Shown here: positions 9,926 to 19,330 of the stretch, one piece after another | Layout of the letters: each line of letters begins with the position of its first letter | Numbering within the stretch: the stretch's first letter is position 1 | Origin: Magnetovibrio sp. | GTDB lineage: Bacteria > Pseudomonadota > Alphaproteobacteria > Rhodospirillales_A > JABHCV01 | Length of the DNA stretch: 54,320 nt | Assembly (NCBI GenBank): GCA_002717285.1 | Contig: PBDF01000007.1 | Coordinates: 298,344 to 352,663, forward strand | Direction of reading: 5' to 3' | Notes under the pieces: generated by a model | What the model saw: only the letters and a program-made list of their open reading frames with translations | What the model was told of the DNA's origin: nothing | Database searches by the model: none | Program-made: the position numbers and the translations under genes

Positions 9926-9997
9926 GGGTGGCTAAAACTATTTTGACAATTGCGAGTGCCAAGTCTCTCAAAAAAACGACAGCTACTTCTAATAAAG

Positions 9998-10507
9998 TTA
10001 ACGCTTAGAAAACTGATAGCTTTTACGGGCCTTTGCACGGCCGTATTTTTTTCGCTCAACAATACGACTATCACGTGTCAGAAAACCTGCCTTTTTTAAT
10101 GCTGGACGAAGGCTGGGCTCAAAGTAAGTCAGAGCTCTTGATAGACCATGACGTACTGCTCCAGCCTGACCAGACAAACCACCACCTGTAACGCTTGCGG
10201 TAATGTCATACTGTCCAACACGATCTGAAACTGTAAATGCTTGATTGATAATCATCCTCAAAACTGGACGAGCAAAATAAGTTTCAACCTCACGACCATT
10301 AACCATAATTTTTCCTGAACCAGGCTTTAGCCAAACACGTGCAATTGCATTTTTGCGCTTTCCTGTTGCATATGCACGACCATGCTTATCAATTTTTGGC
10401 TCAACTATTTCGGAAACATTTTCGGTGTCAGAGTCAACAGGTAGTGTCGCAACTTTACCTTCAACCACATCCTTCAAGTCTTCAAGTGACTTAGTAACTT
10501 TAGACAT
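9998..10507 (-). CDS. rpsI: 30S ribosomal protein S9
   Basis: Small-subunit protein whose basic C-terminal tail reaches the P-site tRNA. The 169-aa protein has an acidic N-terminal extension of about 40 residues, then the S9 core ([39 protein letters not shown]) and the canonical tail ending SKR. Extended N-termini are known in alphaproteobacterial S9. The start lies 3 bases after the rplM stop, and its GGAG ribosome site lies inside the end of rplM, so the two are translated together. Stop TAA. Confidence 0.98.
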   Translation of the reverse strand: MSKVTKSLEDLKDVVEGKVATLPVDSDTENVSEIVEPKIDKHGRAYATGKRKNAIARVWLKPGSGKIMVNGREVETYFARPVLRMIINQAFTVSDRVGQYDITASVTGGGLSGQAGAVRHGLSRALTYFEPSLRPALKKAGFLTRDSRIVERKKYGRAKARKSYQFSKR

Positions 10508-10510
10508 GAT

Positions 10511-10975
10511 TTAGACACTCCTTGAGTTTTTTGGGTTCATTGAAGCTATGTCAAGAATTTCAGGTTTCTGAGCTTCATGAGGGTGATCAGCCCCAGCATA
10601 AACATGTAATTTTCGCATCTGCATAGCACCAAGTGGATTACGACTAACCATGCGCTCAACTGCCTTAATAACAACCCTTTCAGGATTTGCGCCTTCAAGA
10701 ATTTGTCCTGCCGATCGACTTTTTATTCCGCCAGGGTATCCTGTATGTTTGTAGTAAATTTTGTTGGCTCGCTTACGACCAGTAAGCTGAACCTTCTCAG
10801 CATTAATAACTATAACGTGATCACCACAATCCAAGTGCGGAGTGTAAGTTGGCTTGTGCTTACCACGTAAACGCATAGACACAATACTAGCCATTCGGCC
10901 AAGTACAAGACCTTTTGCATCAACGATGCACCATTTTCTCTCAATACCCTTTGGCTTAGCTGAATAAGTTTTCAT
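10511..10975 (-). CDS. rplM: 50S ribosomal protein L13
   Basis: Large-subunit assembly protein, first gene of the rplM-rpsI operon. The start at 10975 gives 154 aa beginning MKTYSAKP, the normal length and N-terminus; the frame is open 21 codons further upstream but that extension does not look like L13. Core motifs: [45 protein letters not shown], and HPHEAQKPE near the end. A perfect TTGACA -35 element lies 92 bases upstream. Confidence 0.98.
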   Translation of the reverse strand: MKTYSAKPKGIERKWCIVDAKGLVLGRMASIVSMRLRGKHKPTYTPHLDCGDHVIVINAEKVQLTGRKRANKIYYKHTGYPGGIKSRSAGQILEGANPERVVIKAVERMVSRNPLGAMQMRKLHVYAGADHPHEAQKPEILDIASMNPKNSRSV

Positions 10976-11043
10976 TGATAAAGTCAATCTAACTTGATGA
11001 TTAAAAGATGGTTGATGTAAAACCATACCGGATTTCAAAAAAT

Positions 11044-11072
11044 TATTTACGGTAAGCTCAATTATTTGTCAA
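11044..11072 (-). promoter_or_regulatory. Candidate sigma70-type promoter of rplM-rpsI
   Basis: On the minus strand TTGACA (11072-11067) is followed after exactly 17 bases by TAAATA (11049-11044). The -35 box is perfect and the -10 box matches TATAAT at three positions. It points at rplM with a leader of about 60 bases. Plausible but not proven; AT-rich DNA gives such pairs by chance. Confidence 0.42.
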
Positions 11073-11216
11073 ATAAAAACAAAAAGTGCAATGCTTTCAG
11101 TTTGTTACGAATATGGTATTATAGTACCTTATTTATACTTATGCTGTTTTCTAGAAGCTTTTCAAATTTGATTTTAAAGGGCACTTTCACTCAGAAACTG
11201 ACGATTTTTTTGCTAC

Positions 11217-11843
11217 TCAGCTTTTTTGACGACCAATTAGCACACGCATCATGGAAAACAGAGCTGTAGCAAGGGCAAGTTTGACAAGGTCACCCAAAAG
11301 AAATGGAGCAAGCCCCCATTCAATGATGGGTTTGTCCCAACCAAATAATATTCCAAGCCATAACAAACCTGGTACATAAATCAAAACGTTGCCAATCAAC
11401 ATTGCACAACCGATGGCCATGGTAGATTTGCTCCAACCACGCTCAGCCAACCAACCGACAGCTGAAATAGCCAAGACATAGCCAAAAAGATAACCGCCCG
11501 TACCGCCCATCATGTACGCCAAGCCAATACCTTTTTCAGGAGTACCAGCAAAAACAGGGAGACCTATGGCGCCTTCAAATAAATAAATCAAAACCGTAGC
11601 TGATCCAAGACGCCAACCATAGGCCATTCCAATAAAAAGAATCGCAAAAGTTCCCATAGTCAATGGAACAGGATAAAAAGGTATCTGAATTTTTGCCGCC
11701 AGCCATATTAGCAAAGAACCTGTTACTGTTAAGAGCACGATGCGTACCGCACTAGCCATTGCATTTAGTGCGGTTGACGCTGGCCAAATGGTTTCAATAA
11801 GAGTTTGCGCTCTAATTTCTGAGTGAAAACTTTGATGTTGCAT
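11217..11843 (-). CDS. bioY: Biotin transporter substrate-binding protein BioY
   Basis: Integral membrane S-component that binds biotin for uptake. The 208-aa protein has about six hydrophobic helices and the family segments PVPLTMGTFAILFIGMAYG, GLPVFAG, and GGTGGYLFGYVLA. A strong AGGAG site sits 9 bases before the ATG. No bioM or bioN (ECF ATPase and T component) is adjacent, so BioY either works alone or shares an energy-coupling module encoded elsewhere. The nearest upstream gene on the same strand is the DUF6314-like gene, 88 bases away. Stop TGA. Confidence 0.93.
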   Translation of the reverse strand: MQHQSFHSEIRAQTLIETIWPASTALNAMASAVRIVLLTVTGSLLIWLAAKIQIPFYPVPLTMGTFAILFIGMAYGWRLGSATVLIYLFEGAIGLPVFAGTPEKGIGLAYMMGGTGGYLFGYVLAISAVGWLAERGWSKSTMAIGCAMLIGNVLIYVPGLLWLGILFGWDKPIIEWGLAPFLLGDLVKLALATALFSMMRVLIGRQKS

Positions 11844-11931
11844 GATTTAATCTCCTGTCAATTTCATCTTACAACTAAAAATAAATTTCTTAATTACCCG
11901 ATTCGAACACATTCGCAAATATGCAATCATT

Positions 11932-12399
11932 TCATTTGAGCCGCTGGCAATGATTTTCAAGAATCAATTTCTTTGAGGGACCACTAACTTTCCATTCAGA
12001 CAACCAAGCATTGGAAGACTCTACACAAAAACTCCCCCGATATAAATCTTCCTTACACAAGTGCTCTACCTTAAAAAATCCAGTTCTCAAATCAAGTTTA
12101 TGAAATATTTTTCCATCACTAAAAAGTACCAAGGCACTATGAGCAACTGGAAAATAGAACTGATAATGTCGGAAAACTTTTTCTTTGTACTCACCAAATT
12201 GCAGTTCTCCCTCTTCCCGATAAGCCAGTACATGACGACCACCTTTTTCCGGTTGTCTTGTAATTTCAATAGTACCCCTCAAAAAACCAGGTATGTTCAA
12301 TCGCAAATCAGATACTTTTCGCGTAAGCGCCCAGTTCCCCTGCAAATAAGATAATAGATTATATACCGGAAATGCGCTTGCTTTAGAGAGTTCTTTCAT
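11932..12399 (-). CDS. DUF6314-like protein
   Basis: A 155-aa soluble protein whose pattern matches what I know of DUF6314: N-terminal YLQGNWALTR, a beta-rich middle (YREEGELQFGEY, LFSDGKIFHKLDL), then HLCKEDLYRGSF and a C-terminal W-VSGP-K motif (EWKVSGPSKKL). This suggests a small calycin/lipocalin-like beta barrel; the function of the family is not known to me. It lies between the GST-like gene and bioY on the same strand with gaps of about 90 bases, so it may be part of one transcript. AAAGG directly abuts the ATG, so the true start is slightly uncertain. Stop TGA. Confidence 0.62.
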   Translation of the reverse strand: MKELSKASAFPVYNLLSYLQGNWALTRKVSDLRLNIPGFLRGTIEITRQPEKGGRHVLAYREEGELQFGEYKEKVFRHYQFYFPVAHSALVLFSDGKIFHKLDLRTGFFKVEHLCKEDLYRGSFCVESSNAWLSEWKVSGPSKKLILENHCQRLK

Positions 12400-12487
12400 C
12401 CTTTAATGCAACAAATATTTTAGTTGAATAAAATTACTGCTGAACAAATATTTTGCTTTAGCCAAAGAATTATTTGTCGACATTAAA

Positions 12488-13414
12488 CTATTTAAGAACC
12501 TTAACCGAGTAACCTAAAATAGGAAAATGAACACAAACTTGGCCTACTTTTTGATCCTGTCGTAGTATAGAGATACTATCAGAAGAAAGTCTGTGCAACA
12601 CTCCTTCAACTTGTTGGCCACCTGAATCCGGTTCTATCACCACAGAGTCACCTACCAAAAGTCCCAATGGGGAACTCATATCTGTCTCTTCTGGCGTTTT
12701 AACCTCTGAAATACGAGCAATTTCTAGCGCTTTAGTATCAGATAAACTTTCAGAGGAACCATGACCTAATGCTTTGACACGCTTTTCCCATGCTTCAAGG
12801 TATGGAAACTGCTGTAAAAATAGATCCCCTTCTTTCATACGATCGCGCAAAAACCAGACTAAATAATAAATCAAAGCATCAGCTAAACAAGGTTCACCGC
12901 CAAGAAAAAAGTTACTGGATTTTAAACCATCATTTACCCAACCAAACTGTGTTCGCACATTAGCTAAACAATCACTATACTTTTCTTTAAGTTCATCAAG
13001 GGAAAACCCAGAACCAAAATACAGAGGGCCACGATCGTTAAGAAATTCCTGTGAAATGCTATTGCTCATTTCCACCAACGATATGCTCAGAATATCTTGA
13101 AGAAGTGGTCCATCCGTCCACTGCATTAGCCCCCATAATAAACTAGTTGATCCTCTGGGGATCAAGGGTGGATCTGGGAAACGCCTATCGAGTTCATGAA
13201 TAATGCACTTAGTATCGCAAAAGATGTCAGCTCCTATTTGCATAACTGGGGTCAAACGATAACCACCAGTCAAGGGCATCAAATTTGGCTTAGGGGGTAA
13301 CCTTGGAATTTCAACTGATTTCCAGTTCAATCCTTTCACGCCAAATACAACACGGACTTTCTCTGATACTGGAGACTGCGGATAATCGTGCAAAATTATG
13401 TAGTCGCTGTTCAA
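12488..13414 (-). CDS. Glutathione S-transferase family protein with C-terminal extension
   Basis: N-terminal thioredoxin-like GST domain (YIILHDYPQSPVSEKVRVVFGVKGL, residues about 4-28; the cis-Pro region TPVMQIGADIFCDTKCIIHEL) followed by a helical C-terminal GST domain to about residue 225. A further 80 residues form a beta-rich tail (LLVGDSVVIEPDSGG, GVLHRLS, SISILR) not present in ordinary GSTs of about 210 aa. The start is best placed at TTG 13414, because GGGGGAGA at 13421-13428 is correctly spaced for it; a TTG at 13432 precedes that site. It begins 31 bases after the SDR stop, so the two are probably cotranscribed. Whether it uses glutathione cannot be seen. Stop TAG. Confidence 0.82.
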   Translation of the reverse strand: MNSDYIILHDYPQSPVSEKVRVVFGVKGLNWKSVEIPRLPPKPNLMPLTGGYRLTPVMQIGADIFCDTKCIIHELDRRFPDPPLIPRGSTSLLWGLMQWTDGPLLQDILSISLVEMSNSISQEFLNDRGPLYFGSGFSLDELKEKYSDCLANVRTQFGWVNDGLKSSNFFLGGEPCLADALIYYLVWFLRDRMKEGDLFLQQFPYLEAWEKRVKALGHGSSESLSDTKALEIARISEVKTPEETDMSSPLGLLVGDSVVIEPDSGGQQVEGVLHRLSSDSISILRQDQKVGQVCVHFPILGYSVKVLK

Positions 13415-13445
13415 TCGCAATCTCCCCCTCAAGATGCTCAGTTAC

Positions 13446-14186
13446 TCAGAGCGTCATGCCTCCGTCAATAATAAATTCACTTCCGGTAACAAATGCTGAC
13501 TCGTCTGACGCCAAGTAGACCCCCATAGCTGCTATTTCATCTGTAGTGCCTAACCGTCCCATAGGCTGCCTACTTATATAATACTTACGACCTTGGACTG
13601 GATCTGAAAGCGCATTTATGCGCTCATCCAATGATGGTGACTGAACCGTTCCTGGACAGATAGCATTACAGCGTATACCTCTATCAATATAGTCAGCAGC
13701 TACAGACTTCATTAGGCCAATCAGCGCAGCTTTTGATGCCCCATACATAAAACGATTAGGAACTCCCGCAATACTAGAAATAACAGAAGCTATATTAATG
13801 ATAGATCCATTCGCGTTTTCCAACATGCCAGGAAGTACAGCGCGTATTACCCTATAGGCACCACCAACATTCAAGTCCATAGAGTAACGAAAATCTTCTT
13901 CCTCGCATTCCAAAATGCTTCCGTGATGAACAAAGCCAGTACAACTAGCAAGAATTTGTACGGGACCAATTTCACCAATTATGCTATTGACAACTTTCGT
14001 ATCAAGTACATCAAGATATCTAGTTGAAATTCCATCAACTGAATTCAGCTCAGTTAACTTATCTAAATTTACGTCAGTTGCAAAGACCTGAGCTCCCTCA
14101 AATGCAAAACATTCCGCCATGGACCGGCCAATCCCTTGGGCTGCAGCCGTTACTAGTGCTCTCTTTCCCTCAAGTCTTCCTGTCAC
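13446..14186 (-). CDS. BDH2/DHRS6-like short-chain dehydrogenase
   Basis: NAD(P)-dependent oxidoreductase of the classical SDR family. GTG 14186 is chosen as start because GGAGGT (14194-14199) sits 7 bases upstream; this gives 246 aa, the length of the BDH2 group, and removes a 10-residue spurious extension. Visible: cofactor motif VTAAAQGIG (TGxxxGIG with Ala for the first Gly), Asp38 in ATDV favouring NAD, NIASVISS with the catalytic Ser, Tyr148-x3-Lys152 in MYGASK, and CNAICPGTVQSPS. The segment CTGFVHHGSILECEEEDF closely resembles human BDH2 (type 2 hydroxybutyrate dehydrogenase). The actual substrate is not determinable; related enzymes also oxidise sugars. Probably first gene of an SDR-GST transcript. 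Confidence 0.88.
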   Translation of the reverse strand: MTGRLEGKRALVTAAAQGIGRSMAECFAFEGAQVFATDVNLDKLTELNSVDGISTRYLDVLDTKVVNSIIGEIGPVQILASCTGFVHHGSILECEEEDFRYSMDLNVGGAYRVIRAVLPGMLENANGSIINIASVISSIAGVPNRFMYGASKAALIGLMKSVAADYIDRGIRCNAICPGTVQSPSLDERINALSDPVQGRKYYISRQPMGRLGTTDEIAAMGVYLASDESAFVTGSEFIIDGGMTL

Positions 14187-14583
14187 AATTTCTACCTCCA
14201 ATTTTTCCGCAAGCATTTGACATTAGAGCTTTGAACCTTAGAACCTTCCTCATTTCCAAATTAAGCATTGATATACAAAAAAATAAAGGCGTACTCCATA
14301 AAACAAATAAAGTTCCAAATTATAAAATGTGAAACTCTTTTTTTACTTTACTATGACACCTAAAAAGCAAAACACATAACTTGAAAAAAAATTGATATCA
14401 TTTATTTGAAACGAGGACAGCACAGCTGTAAAAAGGAATTAACCGTAGATAATAGAATCTGATTTATTCAATTGCTATTACCTAGAGTCACTTTATTCAA
14501 CAGATTGCATGTCAGCCTATAAAAGTAGAAGCAAACCAGCTAGGCCAAATTTTTAGTTGACAATCTGTAGTTCTATAAATTTT
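14187..14583. other. Intergenic gap SDR-PFK
   Basis: About 400 AT-rich bases with no supported gene or good terminator. Presumably carries the promoter of the SDR-GST genes on the minus strand and the 3' end of the phosphofructokinase transcript. Confidence 0.4.
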
Positions 14584-15804
14584 CTACTTATTAAGTATTT
14601 TTTTAACCTTATTCGCAGGATTAAGACGACCGACCTGAGGCAAATTGCTTCCTAGTAAAGGTTTTAAATATTCCATAAATTTTGGAGTTACACCGTTACC
14701 TGCTTTGTTTATGAAACCGTCCGACATCACCTTGGTCAAACCTGCAACTGATTCTATTTTGCTAAAAGAATATTCTACCTGATAATTTCCAACACGATGA
14801 ATTGTCACAGTACCACTTAGGCGCTCAGAAAAATTAGCAAATTGAGCAGCTTTTTCTCCTACTTCACGGGCTTCACGTTGATCCACATCCGATACGCAAC
14901 CAAGGAATGAACGTTGAAGATAGCCAAAGGTATCACCACGTACTCGTGTAATACCTGTCTTGGTTTTAATTGCATCTGTCAACAAGTCTGCCAGAGCACC
15001 AGTACCTGAGAGCTGAACATTCCCGTGGGCGTCTTTTTCTACTGTTTTGGAAAGTTTTGTTATAATTGGCGTACCTTTTTTATCATGAATACCCTCTGAT
15101 ACTGCAACGACACAACGACCGTGTTTATCGTAGATACTTTTCACATCGCCAATAAATTGACTCATTGTAAACGAACGTTCTGGCAAATAGATTAAATGCG
15201 GTGCATCACCATCAAAAGAATGTGCTCCTGCAGCAGCGGCTGTTAAAAAACCAGCATGTCGACCCATAACAACACCAACGTAAATACCTTTCAGTGCCAT
15301 GTTATCTTGATTAATACCCGTGAAAGCGCTGGCGACAAAACGTGCAGCTGATGGGTAACCAGGTGTGTGGTCATTGACTGGAAGATCATTATCAATAGTT
15401 TTTGGTATGTGAATACAGCGTAATTCATAGTTATCTGTTGTGGCCATCTCTGACAATATTTTGAGAGCATCGGATGAGTCATTGCCACCGATATAGAAAA
15501 AAGTACTAATCTCGTGTGCCTTTAAAACTTTGAATATCTCTCGGCAATATTGAGTATTCGGTTTATCTCGGGTGGAGCCCAATCCAGAACAAGGGGTGCC
15601 CGCCACCAGCTCTAGGTTAGCAGTAGTTTCCTGAGTTAAATCAAGAAATTCTTCATTGACGATTCCAGAGATACCGTGGAGCGATCCATATACATGCTCA
15701 ACGCCAGCAAATTTGCGTGACTCCAATATTGTGCCAACAAGAGACTGATTTATAACAGCGGTTGGCCCACCACCTTGAGCCACCAAAACTTTACCCTGCA
15801 ACAT
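14584..15804 (-). CDS. pfp: Phosphofructokinase, PPi-dependent type
   Basis: Interconverts fructose-6-phosphate and fructose-1,6-bisphosphate. The 406-aa protein opens with VLVAQGGGPTAVINQSLVG and has YIGGNDSSDAL, PKTIDNDLP and VVMGRHAGFLTAA. Lys in PKTIDND (ATP enzymes have PGTIDND) and Asn/Asp instead of Gly in the GGDGS motif mark pyrophosphate-type enzymes. Use of PPi would make the step reversible, so it can serve glycolysis or gluconeogenesis. Start: an AAAGG motif abuts the ATG at 15813 but lies 9 bases before ATG 15804, so 15804 is preferred. Monocistronic by context. Stop TAG. Donor specificity is inferred from motifs only. Confidence 0.9.
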   Translation of the reverse strand: MLQGKVLVAQGGGPTAVINQSLVGTILESRKFAGVEHVYGSLHGISGIVNEEFLDLTQETTANLELVAGTPCSGLGSTRDKPNTQYCREIFKVLKAHEISTFFYIGGNDSSDALKILSEMATTDNYELRCIHIPKTIDNDLPVNDHTPGYPSAARFVASAFTGINQDNMALKGIYVGVVMGRHAGFLTAAAAGAHSFDGDAPHLIYLPERSFTMSQFIGDVKSIYDKHGRCVVAVSEGIHDKKGTPIITKLSKTVEKDAHGNVQLSGTGALADLLTDAIKTKTGITRVRGDTFGYLQRSFLGCVSDVDQREAREVGEKAAQFANFSERLSGTVTIHRVGNYQVEYSFSKIESVAGLTKVMSDGFINKAGNGVTPKFMEYLKPLLGSNLPQVGRLNPANKVKKILNK

Positions 15805-16018
15805 AAAGTGCATCCTTTCGAGTGTATTATCACTTAAACTGGCTTACTATTGACCATAAATATACTATAACTTTGACTTATTTATTTAAACCCCCAGTTG
15901 GGTAGGAGTTTACTACTTTTATGCAAGGTGGGTGTCGGTCCAGAAAATAGTTTGGAAAATAGGTCTGAAATACTTGATTTTATAGCTTTCTGCCTATACT
16001 ACCGATACGTAGCCTATG

Positions 16019-16094
16019 GTCCCCATCGTCTAGAGGCCTAGGACACTGGCCTTTCACGCCGGCAACACGGGTTCGAATCCCGTTGGGGACGCCA
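16019..16094 (+). tRNA. tRNA-Glu (anticodon TTC)
   Basis: Complete cloverleaf: acceptor GTCCCCA (16019-16025) pairs with TGGGGAC (16084-16090), discriminator G, encoded CCA at 16092-16094. The anticodon stem GGC/GCC encloses loop CTTTCAC with anticodon TTC. T-arm GGGTTCGAATCCC is canonical. Confidence 0.98.
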
Positions 16095-16126
16095 ACCCTT
16101 TCGCAGGGAACTTAGGTTATTTTTTT
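16094..16126 (+). terminator. Weak candidate terminator of tRNA-Glu
   Basis: CCCT (16096-16099) pairs with AGGG (16105-16108), or AACC with GGTT (16115-16118), followed by ATTTTTTT at 16119-16126. Stem is short, but position and T run fit a tRNA terminator. Confidence 0.3.
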
Positions 16127-16296
16127 AAAAAAAAAAAAGAAGATATATTTTTCCAAAAATTAAGCATAAACATTACAATGAAAGTCTACCAAAAGAGCTC
16201 TCGTAACTTTCTTATCTTACGTTTCTAAATCAGTTAACTTTGAACTATTTCTAACCCACCTTGTTTCTATGGCCAACTAGTAGGAGAGGTTTACAG

Positions 16297-17681
16297 TTGT
16301 TTCTTAGTGTATCAGATGTATTTAAAATTGGCATAGGGCCGTCGAGTTCACATACGGTAGGTCCAATGGTTGCTGCCTCACGTTTCATCACGAAACTTCA
16401 TAAACTTTACGACCTCAATGAGGTAAAACAAATCCAAGTATCGCTTCATGGTTCTCTTGCATTTACCGGGAAAGGTCATGGCTCAGACCGAGCAATCATA
16501 TTAGGCCTACTGGGTAAAACACCAGAGACACTTGATCCAAATTCAACAAACAAAGTAATTGAAAAGACCCAAAAGGATAGATTTATTGAAATAAGTAAAA
16601 CTCAAAAAATTAATTTCAATCCATCAAAAGATATTATCTTTGACTTTGAAAAAGTCTTACCAGGACATGCAAATGCAATGGTGTTTTACGCCATTGAAAA
16701 AAAAATAATATCCTTTTTGAAAAAACTTATTACTCCATTGGTGGTGGCTTCATTGTTGACACAGAGGAACTTGAAAGCATGCATAATCAGAGGGATTCCA
16801 ATGACAACTTTGTTGTTCCGTTCCCTTTCAAAAATGCCGAAGAAATGTTGGCAATGGGTTAGAGTAGCGGCCTCTCTATTGCAGAAATGAAGCAAAGCAA
16901 TGAACTCACTTCTTGCACTCCTGAAAAACTAGGGGCCAATTTGAACAAATTATGGACGGTTATGAATGAATGCATAAATAAAGGCATGCGGACTGAAGGT
17001 ACTCTTCCTGGTGGGTTAAAAGTTCAGCGGCGTGCAAAAGCTATTTCAGAAAAATTGATTAATGACCAAAGTAATGAAAAATTTGCTCATACAGTAATGG
17101 ATTGGATCAGCGTTTATGCTCTAGCTGTAAATGAGGAAAATGCTGCTGGCGGAAAGATAGTCACTGCACCCACTAACGGTGCCGCTGGCATTGTTCCAGC
17201 TGTTATTCGCTACTATCTCGACTTTTGCCCAAGCGCAGACAATCGAGGCATCCATGACTTTCTTTTAGTAGCGAGCACTATTGGTGGCTTGATTAAACAC
17301 AATGCTTCCATTTCTGGAGCTGAGGTAGGCTGCCAAGGTGAAGTTGGGTCAGCCTCAGCAATGGCCGCTGGCGGACTTGTGGCAGTTCTAGGGGGGAGCA
17401 ACGAACAAATAGAGAATGCTGCTGAGATTGCATTGGAACACCACCTCGGTATGACTTGCGACCCCATTGGAGGGCTTGTTCAGGTACCTTGTATTGAGCG
17501 GAACGCATTTGGCTCAGTAAAGGCTATTAATGCCGCTTCTTTGGCTTTGAAAGGTGATGGCACACACATAGTACCACTTGACAGCGCAATAGAAACCATG
17601 CGCCAAACTGGACACGATATGCTGACTAAATACAAAGAGACAAGTCAGGGTGGTCTGGCTGTAAATGTTACTGAATGTTAA
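16297..17681 (+). pseudogene. sdaA: L-serine dehydratase, disrupted by a frameshift and an amber codon
   Basis: An intact enzyme would deaminate serine to pyruvate with a [4Fe-4S] cluster. TTG 16297 with AGGAGAGG upstream starts FLSVSDVFKIGIGPSSSHT, the family N-terminus. The frame then breaks at a nine-A run (16697-16705): a -1 shift restores YYSIGGGFIVDTEE and PFPFKNAEEMLAMG, and TAG at 16860-16862 then stops it one codon before SSGLSIAEM. Downstream the same frame is fully conserved: [36 protein letters not shown] with cluster cysteine, [15 protein letters not shown]. Summed length (about 460 aa) is normal. So two lesions break an otherwise complete gene, suggesting very recent inactivation, recoding, or sequence error. 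One A more would repair the frame but not the TAG. Confidence 0.85.
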
Positions 17682-18172
17682 AAAATATTACGTTTTTACA
17701 CGGCAAATTAAATGATAAGACCTTTGCTTAAATCTCTCATCCAAGTAAGCAGTTAATATTTATTTTTTATCCAGAAAAATGCTTTGCCAGACGACACCTC
17801 AGGAAGTTATGACTTTGATTTGAATTCAAAGTTTATTCTTTTACCGTGAGTTTTAAAAGTGCGAAAGAGCTCTAAACATAATTCTAAATGCCAACTAATT
17901 GAGAACTGATGCGTTAAGTATTTTTCTATTTGTCCAAACATATCTCTATTGATTAATGACCGTTAGGGTAGTTATAGAAATTAATTGCCTGGGTATTTTT
18001 GGGTGTAAAAACACTTAGAGACTATGAAATATCACCATAATGATCTCAAAAATTGTATTAAACATGTAACATAAACAATCAATATACATTTTTATTTATT
18101 CTTAAGTGTTTGCTAGTTAGTATTTACCTTGATGTAAGTTTTTAAAGATTTACCAATCTTGCAGGAAAAATT
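17682..18172. other. Gene-free stretch between sdaA and the carboxypeptidase gene
   Basis: About 490 AT-rich bases without a supported gene. A 12-bp perfect palindrome TTTGAATTCAAA lies near 17820 and could be a binding site or chance. No terminator or RNA gene recognised. Confidence 0.4.
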
Positions 18173-19330
18173 TTGATAAGCAAAAAAAGAAGTTTCATCA
18201 TTCAAATTGTAATACTAACTGCGGCAATTATCATATTAGCTCCCAGTAATGGTTCAGCTAAATATGCGTCCTACGTAATTGATGCACAAACTGGTGTCGT
18301 CCACCACAAGGTTAATGAAAACACACGAAATTATCCTGCATCATTAACAAAGATGATGACCCTTTACATGATCTTTGAAGCATTGGAAAAAGGACAAATC
18401 AAGCTCAACCAGAACTTAAAAGTTTCTGCCCGCGCCATCCGCCAACCGTCTTCAAAAGTTGGCTTGTCAAAAAACGACAAAATTACCTTTGAGCAAGCTA
18501 TTCTGGCAATTGTTACCAAATCTGCCAATGATGTGGCTACTGCGGTTGCTGAAACTTTAAGTAAATCTGAACGAAGTTTTGCCCTTTCCATGACAGCAAA
18601 AGCGCGAAAAATAGGCATGACACGTTCAACATTTCGCAATGCTTCAGGCTTACCTCACCGTGGCCAATTATCAACCGCTAAAGACATGGCAACATTAGCG
18701 ACACGTCTTATGAGAGACTTTCCCCAATATTATCATTATTTCTCAACTAAAGAATTTACCTTCAAAAACATAACCCATCAAAACCACAATAAACTATTAA
18801 AAAGTTACAAGGGCGCAGACGGTATTAAGACCGGATATATTCGTGCTTCCGGATTTAATTTGGTTGCTTCAGTAGAACGTAACGGACACAGGTTAATCGG
18901 AGTTGTCTTTGGTGGTAAAAGTTCACGCATGCGTAATGGTCATATGTCAAACCTTTTTGATAAGAGCTATCGCAAACTTGCATCAACACAAACCAATCAA
19001 TTAAAGAATAATAAAATGTCAAAAATCACTCGTGATCAGACTTCACGAAAATTGCTTTGGGGTGTTCAGGTTGGCGCCTATAAGACAACGACTCCTGCAT
19101 ACAAAATTGCCAAGCAAGCAATTAAAAAGGCTCCTGAGCTACTTCATAACGGCCACATTCGCATTGTCCCACTCAATAATAAAAAGCGTAAGACAATATA
19201 TCGAGCACGTATCCTGGGTCTCACAAAACAACAAGCCTACCGCTCATGCCGGATATTAAAACGCCGAAATATTAACTGCATGGAATTAAGAATGAAACAG
19301 CCACTACAACAACTGGCGTTTAATAATTAG
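18173..19330 (+). CDS. D-alanyl-D-alanine carboxypeptidase (PBP5/6 family) with SPOR domain
   Basis: Trims the terminal D-Ala of peptidoglycan side chains in the periplasm. TTG start with AGGA 6 bases upstream. Residues 1-29 are a signal peptide or membrane anchor (KKRS then a hydrophobic run to NGSA). The S11 peptidase core shows all three motifs: SLTK (Ser57, Lys60), SAN (117-119) and KTG (219-221). Residues from about 290 form a SPOR domain (LLWGVQVGAYKTT ... YRARILGLTKQQAYRSCRIL), which binds denuded glycan at division sites, so the enzyme probably acts at the septum. The linker is Lys/Asn/Gln-rich. Its last four bases overlap the end of the convergent pgm gene. Stop TAG. Confidence 0.93.
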   Translation: MISKKRSFIIQIVILTAAIIILAPSNGSAKYASYVIDAQTGVVHHKVNENTRNYPASLTKMMTLYMIFEALEKGQIKLNQNLKVSARAIRQPSSKVGLSKNDKITFEQAILAIVTKSANDVATAVAETLSKSERSFALSMTAKARKIGMTRSTFRNASGLPHRGQLSTAKDMATLATRLMRDFPQYYHYFSTKEFTFKNITHQNHNKLLKSYKGADGIKTGYIRASGFNLVASVERNGHRLIGVVFGGKSSRMRNGHMSNLFDKSYRKLASTQTNQLKNNKMSKITRDQTSRKLLWGVQVGAYKTTTPAYKIAKQAIKKAPELLHNGHIRIVPLNNKKRKTIYRARILGLTKQQAYRSCRILKRRNINCMELRMKQPLQQLAFNN

